Notes under the pieces: generated by a model
The model's input: only the letters and a program-made list of their open reading frames with translations
Databases searched by the model: none
Told to the model about the DNA's origin: nothing
DNA from: an uncultured Alphaproteobacteria bacterium
GTDB taxonomy: Bacteria; Pseudomonadota; Alphaproteobacteria; Micropepsales; Micropepsaceae
Direction of reading: 5' to 3'
Assembly (NCBI GenBank): GCA_903837555.1
Contig: CAILUV010000095.1
Location: 1 to 40,220, forward strand
Length of the DNA: 40,220 bases
Shown here: positions 40,203 to 40,220 of the stretch, piece by piece
How positions within the stretch are numbered: the first letter of the stretch is position 1
Layout: the number at the start of each line of letters is the position of its first letter
Made by a program: the position numbers and the translations under genes

Positions 40203-40220
40203 TCAGCGCTTCGCCACGGC

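Noticed and set aside
1-40220. tRNA, rRNA, CRISPR arrays or prophage genes
   Set aside because: No cloverleaf-like sequence, rRNA signature, regularly spaced direct repeats or phage structural genes were seen on either strand.

Overview
The window is GC-rich, densely packed chromosomal DNA from an alphaproteobacterium. The evidence is a GcrA cell-cycle regulator, a ChpT-type histidine phosphotransferase, an EipA/DUF1134 envelope protein, a phoR-phoU-phoB cluster and an argD-argF-hslO operon. The mix of Caulobacter-like and Rhizobiales-like markers could fit a Micropepsales/Rhizomicrobium-like lineage, but that placement is a guess. Almost everything is chromosomal housekeeping; the only clear mobile DNA is at the left edge. 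I saw no tRNA, rRNA or CRISPR array, and no gene-free stretch exceeds 300 bases.

Layout. 1-612: the tail of one insertion sequence has cut into a truncated IS3-family element (orfA intact, orfB reduced to a few codons). 660-2173: a zinc-ribbon protein, a 40-residue ORF and a secreted beta-propeller. 2315-3954: two convergent genes, a cupin-like oxygenase N-terminus and a Wzx-like flippase, are both cut at one point near 2710 and read through into each other, which indicates a rearrangement or a misassembly. 4069-8476: FKBP isomerase, nucleoside hydrolase, TPR/O-GlcNAc transferase and an exported amidohydrolase. 8566-11327: hemF-hemC and an exported propeller. 11328-18526: alpha-hydroxy-acid oxidase, glutaryl-CoA dehydrogenase, a 61-residue protein, a lipoprotein hydrolase, a nucleoside transporter, an acyltransferase and an SDR.

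18733-31606: GNAT, SixA, metZ-osmC-apaG, folE-argE, hslO-argF-argD (minus strand), gcrA, glutathione peroxidase, phoB-phoU-phoR (minus strand) and arfB. 31603-40202: AMP-forming ligase, serine hydrolase-Kdo hydroxylase, CheY-like regulator and ChpT, CysQ, a two-helix membrane protein, EipA with a small period-5 repeat protein, SecF without an adjacent SecD, and an exported cupin.

Themes. Three arginine genes (argE, argF, argD) lie together, interrupted by the redox chaperone gene hslO. Haem, methionine and folate steps are present. Cell-cycle control (GcrA, ChpT), phosphate signalling (PhoR/PhoU/PhoB without Pst genes) and envelope maintenance (Kdo hydroxylase, EipA, SecF, Wzx) share the right half. 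Gene packing is tight, with many 1- or 4-base stop/start overlaps. Several intergenic gaps hold palindromic repeats, including one repeat type seen twice. The most unusual items are the 73-residue protein built almost wholly of five-residue repeats beside eipA, the double-truncation junction near 2710, and a palindrome carrying the stop codons of two convergent genes.
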